Counted from the first letter of the stretch, positions 54,579-61,997 are shown. The stretch: 62,368 bases of DNA from Verrucomicrobiota bacterium (GCA_947471985.1 CANIZL010000027.1:1-62368); one strand, 5' to 3'. Notes: generated by a model from the sequence alone, not told the origin. Made by a program: numbers and translations.

Positions 54579-55436
54579 ATGACCCCCGGAGAAGCGCGAT
54601 GTCTGTTGGCCGCCCGGCGCCCGAACGGCGCCGACGACGCTGATCCCGCGATTGCGGAGGCTCTCGCCGTGCTTCGGCAGCACCCCGAATCGGCCGCTTG
54701 GGTGCGCGCCGAGCAAAATCTGGATCAACAGGTCGCTACGCAGCTGCGGCAGGTCCAGCCCCCGCCCGATTTGAAGGAACGGCTGCTGGCCGGCCGGCCG
54801 AAGGCTTACGCCCCTTCGTCGGCTCCCGCGCCGATTCACACGTTCAATCACCCCTCGCCGCCCCCTTCGCCGTCGCGGGATACTTCGAAGTGGACTCCCG
54901 CCCCCACCCCCCGGGGATTCCGGCTGCCTTGGGGTCTCATCGGCGGCTTGGTGGCCGCCGCCGCCGCCATCGTGATGACCGTGACCGTGGTCCAGAGCCG
55001 GACCCGCGCTGCCGCCATCGCCGCCGAGAATTCGGTGCAGACCTTCCAACAGTTCGTGGCCGACTACATGTCCAATGGCTGGGACAAGTCCTTCGACCTT
55101 CCCACCAGCGACTACACCCGGGTGAGCGGCTGGCTGGCCGCCCAGCCCGGAGCCGTGACCTTCGTCGCTCCTGGGCAACTGACCCAAGGCGGCACGCTCG
55201 GTTGCCGGGTTTTCGACTGGAAAGACCGCAAGGTCACCTTGGTGAGCTTCCGCATCGGTACGTCCGAAACCGCCGTGCACGTCCTCGGCATAAATCGCGA
55301 CGAACTCAGCGACGCCCCGATCACTCGCAGCGTCGGGACAGTCGGCGAATGGAATACCTCGTCGTGGACCGAAGGCGGGGTCACGTATGTTGTCCTGACC
55401 AAGGTCGAACTCAATACGCTCCGTCGGCTCCTCTGA
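54579..55436 (+). CDS. Putative anti-sigma factor (single-TM)
   Basis: 285 residues with no clear Pfam-type zinc-binding anti-sigma motif. Cytosolic part about 1-115 (helical to 70, then Pro-rich), one membrane helix (about 117-138), periplasmic domain about 139-285 with VADYMSNGWDKSFDLPTSD and VTFVAPGQLTQGGTLGCRVFDW. Placement 37 bases after the ECF gene and topology are the reasons for the call. The periplasmic domain resembles DUF3379-like regions but is not recognised with confidence. Confidence 0.6.
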   Translation: MTPGEARCLLAARRPNGADDADPAIAEALAVLRQHPESAAWVRAEQNLDQQVATQLRQVQPPPDLKERLLAGRPKAYAPSSAPAPIHTFNHPSPPPSPSRDTSKWTPAPTPRGFRLPWGLIGGLVAAAAAIVMTVTVVQSRTRAAAIAAENSVQTFQQFVADYMSNGWDKSFDLPTSDYTRVSGWLAAQPGAVTFVAPGQLTQGGTLGCRVFDWKDRKVTLVSFRIGTSETAVHVLGINRDELSDAPITRSVGTVGEWNTSSWTEGGVTYVVLTKVELNTLRRLL

Positions 55437-55540
55437 TTCCCCTGCCCCACGGCGGGGACACCGGCCGGTCATTTTTTGTCGGTCATCCTTCAGTGGACCG
55501 ACTGCCGAATGGATCGCCCCCCTGAATTCCGCCGGGGCCC

Positions 55541-55586
55541 CAATAAAAAGGGATCCGCGCGGCCGTGATTGCCGCCCCGGATCCCC
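55541..55586 (-). terminator. Rho-independent terminator of the moeZ-like gene
   Basis: GGGATCCG (55550-55557) with CGGATCCC (55578-55585), then inner stem GCGGC/GCCGC around a seven-base loop. On the minus strand it is followed by TTTTT (complement of 55545-55549) and ATT. It lies 22 bases beyond the moeZ-like stop; the plus strand has no T-run after the stem, so it serves the minus gene. Confidence 0.8.
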
Positions 55587-55607
55587 AAATCCCTGATCAG
55601 GCCGTTT

Positions 55608-56759
55608 TCAGTACTTCGGTACGTGGTGATCGATCTCGTCGGACCAGGCACTGATGCCGCCCTTGACCGATTTCACGTACTTGAACCCCTGCTGACGCAG
55701 GAATTCCAACGCCTTCATGGAGCGCTTACCCGATTTGCAGTGCAGGTAAATCTGCTGGTTGGGGTCCAGTTCCGTGAAGCGTTGCGGCAGCGTGCTCAGC
55801 GGGAGCAGCGGCACGCCCGCCACCCGGGCGATTTCCACCTCATCCGGTTCCCGGACGTCCACCACCCGAATCCCCAGCGCGGGGAGGTCCAAGGCCCGCT
55901 TCATCTCCTGCACCGTGACCTCGTCCGGATGTTGCCCCGGATTCACCGGTTCCGGCACCACGCCGCAGAATTGCTCGTAATCGATCAATGCCGTGATCGA
56001 GGGATTGGGCCCGCACAACGGACACTTCGGATCCTTGCGCAGGCGCAGCTCCCGGAACTTCATGTCGAGGGCGTTGAAGAGCAGCAGACGCCCGATCAGC
56101 GACGTACCCTTGCCCAGCGCAAGCTTCAGAATCTCCGCGGCCTGGATGCACCCAATGATCCCCGGCAACACCCCCAGCACGCCACCCTCGGCGCAGCTCG
56201 GCACCATGCCCGGCGGCGGCGGCTCCGGATACAAACAGCGATAGCACGGCCCACCCTGGTTCGGCGCGAAGACACTGGCCTGACCCTCAAAGCGGAAGAT
56301 CGAGCCGTAAACATTCGGCTTCCCGAGCAACACGCAGGCGTCGTTGGTCAGGTAACGCGTCGGAAAATTATCCGTGCCGTCCACCACGATGTCGTAGGGC
56401 CGGATCAGATCGAGGGCGTTCTCCGCCGAGATCCGGGTCTTGTGCAGCACCACCTCGACGTTGGGATTCAAGGCGTTGATCGACGCCTTGGCGGAATCCG
56501 CCTTGGACACCCCAACATCGGCATCGGAGTGCAGAATCTGACGCTGCAGATTCGAGTAATCCACCGTGTCAAAGTCGACGATCCCCAGCTTGCCGATGCC
56601 CGCCGCGGCGAGATACATCGCGATGGGCGACCCGAGTCCCCCGGCGCCAATGCACAGGACGCTGGTGTTGCGGATGCGGCGTTGACCCGCCAGCCCGACC
56701 TCGGGCAGGATCAAATGACGGGAGTACCGACGGATTTCCTCGTTCGACAGCTCGATCAT
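55608..56759 (-). CDS. ThiF/MoeB-type adenylyltransferase fused to rhodanese (MoeZ-like)
   Basis: 383 residues from the ATG at 56757-56759. E1-like domain (about 1-250): CIGAGGLGSPIAMYLAAAGI nucleotide loop, NLQRQILH, DGTDNFPTRYL, zinc ligands in CYRCLYPEP and CPLCG. C-terminal rhodanese domain (about 290-383) with active-site Cys in LHCKSGKRS. It adenylates the C-terminus of a ubiquitin-like sulfur carrier (MoaD/ThiS) and charges it as thiocarboxylate. No carrier gene is in the window. 61 bases from the oxidoreductase gene on the same strand; ends with its own terminator. Confidence 0.88.
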   Translation of the reverse strand: MIELSNEEIRRYSRHLILPEVGLAGQRRIRNTSVLCIGAGGLGSPIAMYLAAAGIGKLGIVDFDTVDYSNLQRQILHSDADVGVSKADSAKASINALNPNVEVVLHKTRISAENALDLIRPYDIVVDGTDNFPTRYLTNDACVLLGKPNVYGSIFRFEGQASVFAPNQGGPCYRCLYPEPPPPGMVPSCAEGGVLGVLPGIIGCIQAAEILKLALGKGTSLIGRLLLFNALDMKFRELRLRKDPKCPLCGPNPSITALIDYEQFCGVVPEPVNPGQHPDEVTVQEMKRALDLPALGIRVVDVREPDEVEIARVAGVPLLPLSTLPQRFTELDPNQQIYLHCKSGKRSMKALEFLRQQGFKYVKSVKGGISAWSDEIDHHVPKY

Positions 56760-56820
56760 AACAGCTGCGGACGCTAAAACGCCGCGTCCAACCAGCAAAC
56801 GAGAGTTGTCGGGATACGCG

Positions 56821-57597
56821 TCAGCCCCACTTCTCCAACTTCATCTGCTCCTTGGGCAATCCCAGGTCATGCAGAACGAGGTGCTCGACCGCGTTGACCA
56901 TGTCATTCGTCCCGCAGGCGTAGAACACCGTCTGGGTGGGATCGCCGACGAAACTCTTCACCCATTCCGGGGTGATCCGCCCGCGACGCCCGGTCCAGAC
57001 ATCTTCGGGCGCGAGGCGCGTGCAGGTGACATGAAACTCAAAGCGGGGATTCTTGGCGGCGAGTTCGCGGAACTCTTCGGCAAAGATGATGTCCTGGGTC
57101 GTGCGCACCGTGTACAGCACGGTGATGCGGGTATCCAGAGTGCGCGCCGTGGCCTCACGGGCGAAACCGCGGAAAGGCGTAACGCCCGAGCCACCGGCCA
57201 CGCAGATCAGATGCTTGCCCGGCGGATCGAACACCGGCAGGAACCGACCGGTGGGCGGGATGACGACCATTTTGTCCCCGGCATCGAGCCAATCGACGAT
57301 GCTGGTGCCCATTTTCCCATCGCGCTTCACCGTGACCTCGAAGTGCCCGCGATCGAGGGCGGACGAACTGAGGGAATAAGCGCGCTTGTACTTGGGCTTG
57401 TGGGGCCAGTAGACGGTGATGAACTGCCCGGTCTTGAAATCGGGCTCGTAACCGGCCGGCCACTGGAAGCGGACGGTCTTGGTATCCGGAAGTTCCATCT
57501 TCGCGGACTCGACGAGCATTTCCGCAATGACCTTTTTGCTGGCCGGTGCTTCCGTTTTTGCGGGGGCCTCGGGCGATTCAGCGCTGACTTTCGACAT
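56821..57597 (-). CDS. FNR-like FAD/NAD(P)H oxidoreductase
   Basis: 258 residues, ferredoxin-NADP reductase fold. FAD site RAYSLSSSALD (about 70-80) and MGTSIVDWL; NAD(P) site VAGGSGVTPFRGFA and the C-terminal FYACGTNDMVNAV. Unlike benzoate-type reductases there is no 2Fe-2S domain, so it must hand electrons to a separate carrier or oxygenase. The first 25 residues are an Ala/Glu-rich extension. It precedes the moeZ-like gene, suggesting a shared sulfur or cofactor step (inference). Confidence 0.82.
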   Translation of the reverse strand: MSKVSAESPEAPAKTEAPASKKVIAEMLVESAKMELPDTKTVRFQWPAGYEPDFKTGQFITVYWPHKPKYKRAYSLSSSALDRGHFEVTVKRDGKMGTSIVDWLDAGDKMVVIPPTGRFLPVFDPPGKHLICVAGGSGVTPFRGFAREATARTLDTRITVLYTVRTTQDIIFAEEFRELAAKNPRFEFHVTCTRLAPEDVWTGRRGRITPEWVKSFVGDPTQTVFYACGTNDMVNAVEHLVLHDLGLPKEQMKLEKWG

Positions 57598-58134
57598 GTG
57601 TGCTTATGGGGTGAACGATCGGCACAAAATGCGGACAGAATATGTCCTGTAAAGCTGAGGTGGCGACAAATCCCGGGTCCCCCTGCCCGTGGCAAATCCC
57701 CCCGGCACACCGGACTGGGGGGCCTGCCGACGCCCGAACCGCCCAAAAATCAATCGACGGGAACCGAAACAACTCGCGACGGCGAAGCCCCTCCGCCCCC
57801 ACGCTCACCTCGCCCCAACCCGATCCGGCAGCCCATCGTCCGGGCGAAAGTCCCGTGCGAACGCATCCCGGGCCGGCCCATGTGCGGCCCCGTCGGAGGC
57901 CCTAGACAAAAGGGCGAAGTCCTCCAAATCCGCCCATCGGGCACCGGAAGCCATGGAATGACTCATCGCACGCTGCCCGGAGCAATGCAGCGCATCGATT
58001 CGAAGAATCAGGGAGACATCGCTTACCGATGGATGCATCCGCGGCTACTTGAGAGCTCTGGGAAAGATTCGTTGGGAATGAATGGATTGAAAACTTGCGA
58101 GTTGGAGTGGGTCCGCTTGATTAGGGGTTCTGGT
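57598..58134. other. 537-base region without a supported gene before tRNA-Cys
   Basis: Short open frames occur on both strands (for instance 57642-57905 plus, 57805-58038 minus), but none has a domain, a signal or composition that separates it from chance in this GC-rich DNA. I see no clear tRNA promoter. The stretch borders an integrated element and may be a remnant of an earlier insertion. Confidence 0.5.
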
Positions 58135-58209
58135 GGCGGGGTAGCCAAGTGGTAAGGCACGGCTCTGCAAAAGCTGCATTCGTCGGTTCGATTCCGACCC
58201 TCGCCTCCA
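58135..58209 (+). tRNA. tRNA-Cys (anticodon GCA), CCA encoded
   Basis: Acceptor GGCGGGG/CCTCGCC (one G-U pair), D-arm GCC/GGC, anticodon stem CGGCT/AGCTG with loop CTGCAAA (anticodon GCA), T-stem GTCGG/CCGAC with loop TTCGATT, discriminator T73 (usual for Cys) and encoded CCA at 58207-58209. It is the probable insertion site of the following element: the integrase gene starts 164 bases downstream in the same direction. Confidence 0.95.
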
Positions 58210-58234
58210 TCTCTTAACCGTTGTAGTTAAGAGA
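58210..58234. repeat. Candidate recombinase core site (attL) at the tRNA 3' end
   Basis: TCTCTTAAC (58210-58218) and GTTAAGAGA (58226-58234) are perfect 9-base inverted arms around a seven-base spacer, the geometry of a tyrosine-recombinase core site, starting at the base after the tRNA CCA. Downstream, CTTCAGTG occurs twice (58259-58266, 58271-58278) and CTACCCG recurs near 58285 and 58307, like arm-binding repeats. It could instead be a simple hairpin; the lack of a T-run speaks against a terminator. Confidence 0.5.
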
Positions 58235-58372
58235 GTTACGAAAAACGGGAGGCCGAACCTTCAGTGGATTCTTCAGTGAATCGGCTACCCGGGCACTACA
58301 CCCCGACTACCCGTTCACCACGCTCCCACTGCCGGTTCACAGGGTTTCGGTTCGCGAGGTAGACTCGAATCC

Positions 58373-59491
58373 ATGCGAATCGAGATGAAACAGCGCTACC
58401 GGGTCTTTCGTCGGGGTTGGGGCACCTACTACGTCGAGGATCTCGACACCAAGAAGCAGGAGTCCCTGCACACCCGCGACAAGGCCGAGGCCTACCGGCT
58501 CGTCGCCGCGCGCAACGAAACCGACACCGCTCCCGCCTTCAGCCTCCAGCTCGCCCGCGTCTACTGGAAAGCCGGGGATTCCGCCGCCGCCACCCGCGAT
58601 TGGGAATTCGTCATGGCGGAACTGGTGCGGACCAAGAAGGGCGACACCCGCTACCGCTGGGACACGGCCATCAAGGACCGAGCCTTCGCGCCGCTGCGGC
58701 AGTTGCCCGTCGTCGAAACCAAGGCCGAGCAGTTCCTGCGCGTCCTCGCCGTGGGCACCGTCTCGACGAACGTCTACCTGCGCCGACTGCACAACTTCGC
58801 GTTGGACATGGGCTGGCTCCCGTGGCCGGTCATCCCCAAGAAGCAGTGGCCCGCCGTCCGCTACCAGTCCAAGCGCGCCATCACCCATGACGAGCACCGG
58901 GCAATCGTCGCCCGCGAAGGCAACGAGGAGCGCCGGGCGTTCTACGAGATGGCGTGGCACCTTGGAGCCTCCCAGACCGACATCGCGCTCCTGGAGGCGG
59001 ACAACATCGACTGGCCTAACCGCATCATCAGCTACACCCGCAAGAAGTCGGGCGAGCACGCGGCAGTTCGTTTCGACGAAACCGTCGCCGCCGTGCTCCG
59101 CTCCCTTCCGGCCCGTGGGCCGCTCTTTCCCTACCTGCGTGGCGTGCGCGCTGCCGACCGCGCCACCGAGTTCAAGCAGCGTTGCCGGGGACTGAAAATC
59201 TCCGGGGTGACCTTGCACTCCTACCGCTACGCCTGGGCGGAGCGCGCCAAGTCGGCCGGGTATCCAGAGCGCTTCGCCCAACAGGCCCTCGGCCACAACA
59301 GCAAGGCGGTCCACCGCGCCTATGCCCGCCACGCGCACGTCATTATTCCCTCCCTCGGGGAATACGAGAAGCAGGCCGAAGCCCAGCGGGTCATTCCGTT
59401 TCCGGCTCGGGTGAGTTCCGCCAACGGCGCCGCGCCGCTTCCGGCGACCCCAGAGGGTCAAGGCGACGGCATCTACCAAGGACACGCGTGA
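58373..59491 (+). CDS. Tyrosine recombinase / integrase
   Basis: 372 residues. N-terminal core-binding region (about 55-155), catalytic domain about 165-325 with HSYR (His282, Arg285), ALGH (His308) and the nucleophile Tyr317 in AYARHA. A Lys in TRKKSGEH (about 224) fits the beta-hairpin Lys. Where a first catalytic Arg is expected (G-x-R) the sequence reads HLGASQTDI, with Ser200. The last 45 residues are a low-complexity tail. It lies directly downstream of tRNA-Cys and its probable attL, so it should catalyse insertion of the element. Confidence 0.88.
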   Translation: MRIEMKQRYRVFRRGWGTYYVEDLDTKKQESLHTRDKAEAYRLVAARNETDTAPAFSLQLARVYWKAGDSAAATRDWEFVMAELVRTKKGDTRYRWDTAIKDRAFAPLRQLPVVETKAEQFLRVLAVGTVSTNVYLRRLHNFALDMGWLPWPVIPKKQWPAVRYQSKRAITHDEHRAIVAREGNEERRAFYEMAWHLGASQTDIALLEADNIDWPNRIISYTRKKSGEHAAVRFDETVAAVLRSLPARGPLFPYLRGVRAADRATEFKQRCRGLKISGVTLHSYRYAWAERAKSAGYPERFAQQALGHNSKAVHRAYARHAHVIIPSLGEYEKQAEAQRVIPFPARVSSANGAAPLPATPEGQGDGIYQGHA

Positions 59492-59550
59492 AGGCCTTCC
59501 CCGAATTTTCCATCCTAGACGGGATTCCTCCCCGGGCTTCCACCGCCAGT

Positions 59551-59580
59551 TTGACAGGTTTAACCATACGACTGTATGGT
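59551..59580 (+). promoter_or_regulatory. Promoter with overlapping palindromic operator for the MNT-HEPN pair
   Basis: -35 TTGACA (59551-59556, full consensus), 18-base spacer, -10 TATGGT (59575-59580). The perfect inverted repeat ACCATAC-N4-GTATGGT (59563-59569/59574-59580) covers the spacer and the -10. A dimeric winged-helix protein bound there would block RNA polymerase. Predicted start of transcription is near 59587-59590, so ATG codons at 59576 and 59582 lie upstream of the mRNA. Confidence 0.65.
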
Positions 59581-59590
59581 AATGGCGAAC

Positions 59591-60178
59591 ATGACGGACT
59601 TAGCCGTAATCGTCGCGAGCCGGGTGAAGGCGGAGATCTTCCGCCTTCTCTTCGGGCTTCGACGACCCGAACTGCATCTCCGGGAAATCGTCCGGCAATC
59701 CGGGCTTTCCCTTGGAACCGTGCAGCAGGAGTTGAAGGGCCTGACCGCCGTCGGACTCCTCAAATCCCGCCGGGACGGCAACCGGGTGTATTTCAGCGCC
59801 AACCCGGATCATCCCGCCCACCGGGAACTGGCGGCCTTGGTGCTCAAGACCAACGGCCTCGCCGGAGTGCTGGGCAAAGCCCTCACCGACCCGGAGGTTC
59901 AGCTGGCGTTCGTCTTCGGCTCCATCGCCCGGGGGGAGACCCATGCCGAGAGCGACGTGGACCTGATGGTGATCGGCTCCATCGGGCTTCGCGGGCTGAC
60001 CAAACTGCTGTCCGGAGTGGCCGAGGTGGTCGGCCGGGAAATCAATCCGCACATCCTGACGCTGGAGGAATTCCGCGAACGGAAACGGACCAAGGATCAC
60101 TTTGTCACCTCGGTGCTCGCCGCCCCGATGCTCTTCGTGAAGGGAACCGAGCATGAGCTTGCAGCAATGGGCCAATAA
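59591..60178 (+). CDS. Winged-helix + MNT-domain nucleotidyltransferase (antitoxin-like)
   Basis: 195 residues from the ATG at 59591; earlier ATGs (59576, 59582) fall inside the promoter/operator, so this start is preferred. N-terminal winged helix (about 8-75: LREIVRQSGLSLGTVQQELKGLTAVGLLKS... NRVYFSAN) joined to a minimal nucleotidyltransferase with FVFGSIARGETHAESDVDLMV: the G-S and D-x-D metal residues are intact. Such proteins (MntA) transfer AMP to a HEPN toxin and silence it; the added winged helix suggests self-repression. The stop overlaps the HEPN start by 26 bases. Confidence 0.83.
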   Translation: MTDLAVIVASRVKAEIFRLLFGLRRPELHLREIVRQSGLSLGTVQQELKGLTAVGLLKSRRDGNRVYFSANPDHPAHRELAALVLKTNGLAGVLGKALTDPEVQLAFVFGSIARGETHAESDVDLMVIGSIGLRGLTKLLSGVAEVVGREINPHILTLEEFRERKRTKDHFVTSVLAAPMLFVKGTEHELAAMGQ

Positions 60179-60611
60179 CGGCTGGCTGAAAGCCCATCAG
60201 ACCAGTCCGAAGGAGATTCAGGACCTGCTCAAGATCGTCGAGCGGGACCTCTCGGATGCCGTAGTGGAGGACATCTCGGCCGATTGGCGCTTTGGCATTG
60301 CCTACAACGCCGCGCTGAAGCTCTGCACCATCCTGATCTACGTCTCCGGCTACCGGCCCGAGAAGGCGCTTCAGCACTACCGGACCTTGCAGGCGCTGCC
60401 GCTGATTCTGGGACCAAACCGACGCGCCGACGCGGACTACCTCGATGCCTGCCGGATCAAGCGGAACACCGTCGAGTACGACTATGCGGGCGGGGCCACG
60501 AAGAAGGATGCCGATGAGCTGATTGCGTTCACCCAGGAACTGCGAGTGGACGTCCGGACATGGCTACACGAAAACCACATCGAACTGCTGTTGCCCGACG
60601 CCCCCAATTGA
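60153..60611 (+). CDS. HEPN-domain protein (toxin-like partner of the MNT protein)
   Basis: 152 residues, all-helical. FGIAYNAALKLCTILIYVSGYRPE (about 47-70), HYRTLQALPLILG and ACRIKRNTVEYDYAGG (about 99-114) match HEPN proteins of the SAV_6107-like kind. The canonical HEPN RNase motif is R-x4-6-H; here the Arg (104) is followed by N-T-V-E-Y, so Tyr109 replaces His. Tyr109 and Tyr111 are possible AMP acceptors. It may be a toxin with changed chemistry or a non-catalytic member. Start lies inside the MNT gene, so translation is coupled. Confidence 0.75.
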   Translation: MSLQQWANNGWLKAHQTSPKEIQDLLKIVERDLSDAVVEDISADWRFGIAYNAALKLCTILIYVSGYRPEKALQHYRTLQALPLILGPNRRADADYLDACRIKRNTVEYDYAGGATKKDADELIAFTQELRVDVRTWLHENHIELLLPDAPN

Positions 60612-60943
60612 ACCGCCCGCGGGCGAGGGACGCTCAACTCGCAGGGATCAAGCAGCAGGCAGTGCTTCGGAAGAGGCGCTTGGACCAGGCTTTGAACGCC
60701 AAGGAATTCGCGGTGCTCGCGGGGTTGTCGTATTCGACGACCCGGGCTTGGTTTCGGCTGGCGGGCTTTCCGGTCGTTCAGCGACGGGTTTTTTGGAGCG
60801 ACTTCGTGAAGTGGCGACGGGGTCAGTTTGAACCGAACAAGCCGGGGACGAATTCCCGTTCAGAACGGCCGAACGGACCCAGGCGCAGCCTGAATCCCGA
60901 CCTGCCCCCCAAGGCGGCGCGAATCCTCGCCGAGGCAGGCTGA
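60560..60943 (+). CDS. Small HTH (excisionase/AlpA-like) protein
   Basis: 127 residues if begun at the ATG at 60560, overlapping the HEPN gene by 52 bases; a TTG at 60608 overlapping the HEPN TGA (TTGA) would give 111 residues and fits coupling better. LNAKEFAVLAGLSYSTTRAWFRLAGFPVVQRRVFW (about 45-80) is a MerR/Xis-like helix-turn-helix. The tail is basic and Pro-rich. Next to an integrase this would suit an excision factor or regulator. Exact start open. Confidence 0.65.
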   Translation: MATRKPHRTAVARRPQLNRPRARDAQLAGIKQQAVLRKRRLDQALNAKEFAVLAGLSYSTTRAWFRLAGFPVVQRRVFWSDFVKWRRGQFEPNKPGTNSRSERPNGPRRSLNPDLPPKAARILAEAG

Positions 60944-61013
60944 GAGAATTTTTTCCGGATTTAGACGTAGAAACAGACTGCATGGGAAAAGGGCAATCAC
61001 GCCCATCCATTCC

Positions 61014-61385
61014 ATGACAGCCAATTCCCAACCCTACCTCCCTCTGGGAGACATCGTCCTGCCTCAACCCGATCCGACTCCCCAGTTGGTCGACGAGGTG
61101 ATGAACCGCTTCGGATTCGAGCGGGTCCAGACCACCATGCGCGCGCTGGGCTGGACCTACTACAACGAGACGGAATCCCCGTCCCTTGAAACGCTCCGCA
61201 CCACGGCCCGCCGCCTCTTGGATACGGTGGCCGAGGAGAAAGAAGCCTTCGTGGAGCACCAGAGCGGAGGCTTCCGCGCCTGCTGGTATCCTTCTGGCAC
61301 GGTCACGCTGACCTTCGTCGTGGAGTCCGGGTACTCCCGCAATACGCCCGGCGCTCGGTTGCTGGATCGGACCGCCGTGCGGTAG
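61014..61385 (+). CDS. Conserved mobile-element protein of unknown function
   Basis: 123 residues. No domain I can name. The order VMNRFGFERVQTTMRALGWTYYN (28-50), SLETLRTTARRLLDTV (57-72), HQSGGFRACWYPSGTVTLTFVVE (82-104) recalls small proteins found in phages and plasmids, with a helical front and a beta-strand end. No signal or membrane helix. It starts 70 bases after the HTH gene and ends 26 bases before the next gene. Confidence 0.6.
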   Translation: MTANSQPYLPLGDIVLPQPDPTPQLVDEVMNRFGFERVQTTMRALGWTYYNETESPSLETLRTTARRLLDTVAEEKEAFVEHQSGGFRACWYPSGTVTLTFVVESGYSRNTPGARLLDRTAVR

Positions 61386-61411
61386 AATGGAATCTCTTCC
61401 GGAGGTATCCC

Positions 61412-61993
61412 ATGAATATTGAAGTGCACGCCATCGGGCCGCTCCTTCGCCGCACCATCAATTCCATCGAGTCGCTCTACGGCCTGAGCAGTTCGCGGTG
61501 GAGCGCCGACTGGGACGGAGAGTCCCTGGTCTTCGGCCGTGCGGAGGTTTTGAAGGACGAATTGCTCGAACTCTGGAATTCCCCGGATCGTCCCTCGTTG
61601 GAACTGCTGGCCAAACTTGTCTGGGAGTCGGCCGCAATCCGGAGGCATGACACGGTTTGGCTCATCCGGAAGTATTCCCCCGAAGCCTCGCTCATACTCC
61701 TCCTCTGCGTGGCGTCTGGCGTTCCGACTGAAACAGTCCTGAAAGCGGACTTGTCCGAGTCGCAGTTCCTTCGGCTCACCTCGGCGGTGGCTCGTCTCAC
61801 CGACAGTCCCCTCGGTATCTCGGTCTCCCCGGAGGATGAACATTTTGGGGAGCGCTTGGAGCTTGCCCGCTGGGCTCCGGGCGCGGAGGTGGGCATCTGC
61901 GACTGGATTTTGTCCCCCGCCGAAGTTCGGGTCGCGCAGCGTTCCGAGCTCCGGATCATTGCTCTCGGGGATTCCCCTGTTGAAACGGATTAA
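61412..61993 (+). CDS. Unassigned protein resembling a DnaB/RecA-core without Walker A
   Basis: 193 residues. A clear Shine-Dalgarno sequence GGAGG lies at 61401-61405, six bases before the ATG, unlike most genes here. Residues about 85-170 (YSPEASLILLLCVASGVPTE, LSESQFLRLTSAVARLTDSP, VGICDWIL) run parallel to the stretch of DnaB helicase between the Walker A loop and Walker B (the LSDEDW-x-RL block and I-I-x-D-Y-L). The ATP loop GxxxxGKT is missing, so it cannot be an active helicase. It may be a helicase-binding or decoy protein of the element. Functional call is inference. Confidence 0.55.
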   Translation: MNIEVHAIGPLLRRTINSIESLYGLSSSRWSADWDGESLVFGRAEVLKDELLELWNSPDRPSLELLAKLVWESAAIRRHDTVWLIRKYSPEASLILLLCVASGVPTETVLKADLSESQFLRLTSAVARLTDSPLGISVSPEDEHFGERLELARWAPGAEVGICDWILSPAEVRVAQRSELRIIALGDSPVETD

Positions 61994-61997
61994 CCTG

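Noticed and set aside
56806-58155. 449-codon plus-strand frame across the oxidoreductase gene and the gap before tRNA-Cys
   Set aside because: Antisense in its first half to an FNR-fold protein; runs into the tRNA; no motif.
58210-58234. Rho-independent terminator of tRNA-Cys
   Set aside because: The 9-bp stem is AT-containing and followed by GTTACG rather than a T-run.
58337-59485. 382-codon minus-strand frame opposite the integrase
   Set aside because: The integrase on the plus strand has H-x-x-R and nucleophile Tyr; the antisense frame is Gly/Val/Leu-rich with no motif.
59576-59590. ATG at 59576 or 59582 as start of the MNT gene
   Set aside because: Both lie within or at the edge of the -10/operator, upstream of the expected transcript start; 59591 is preferred.
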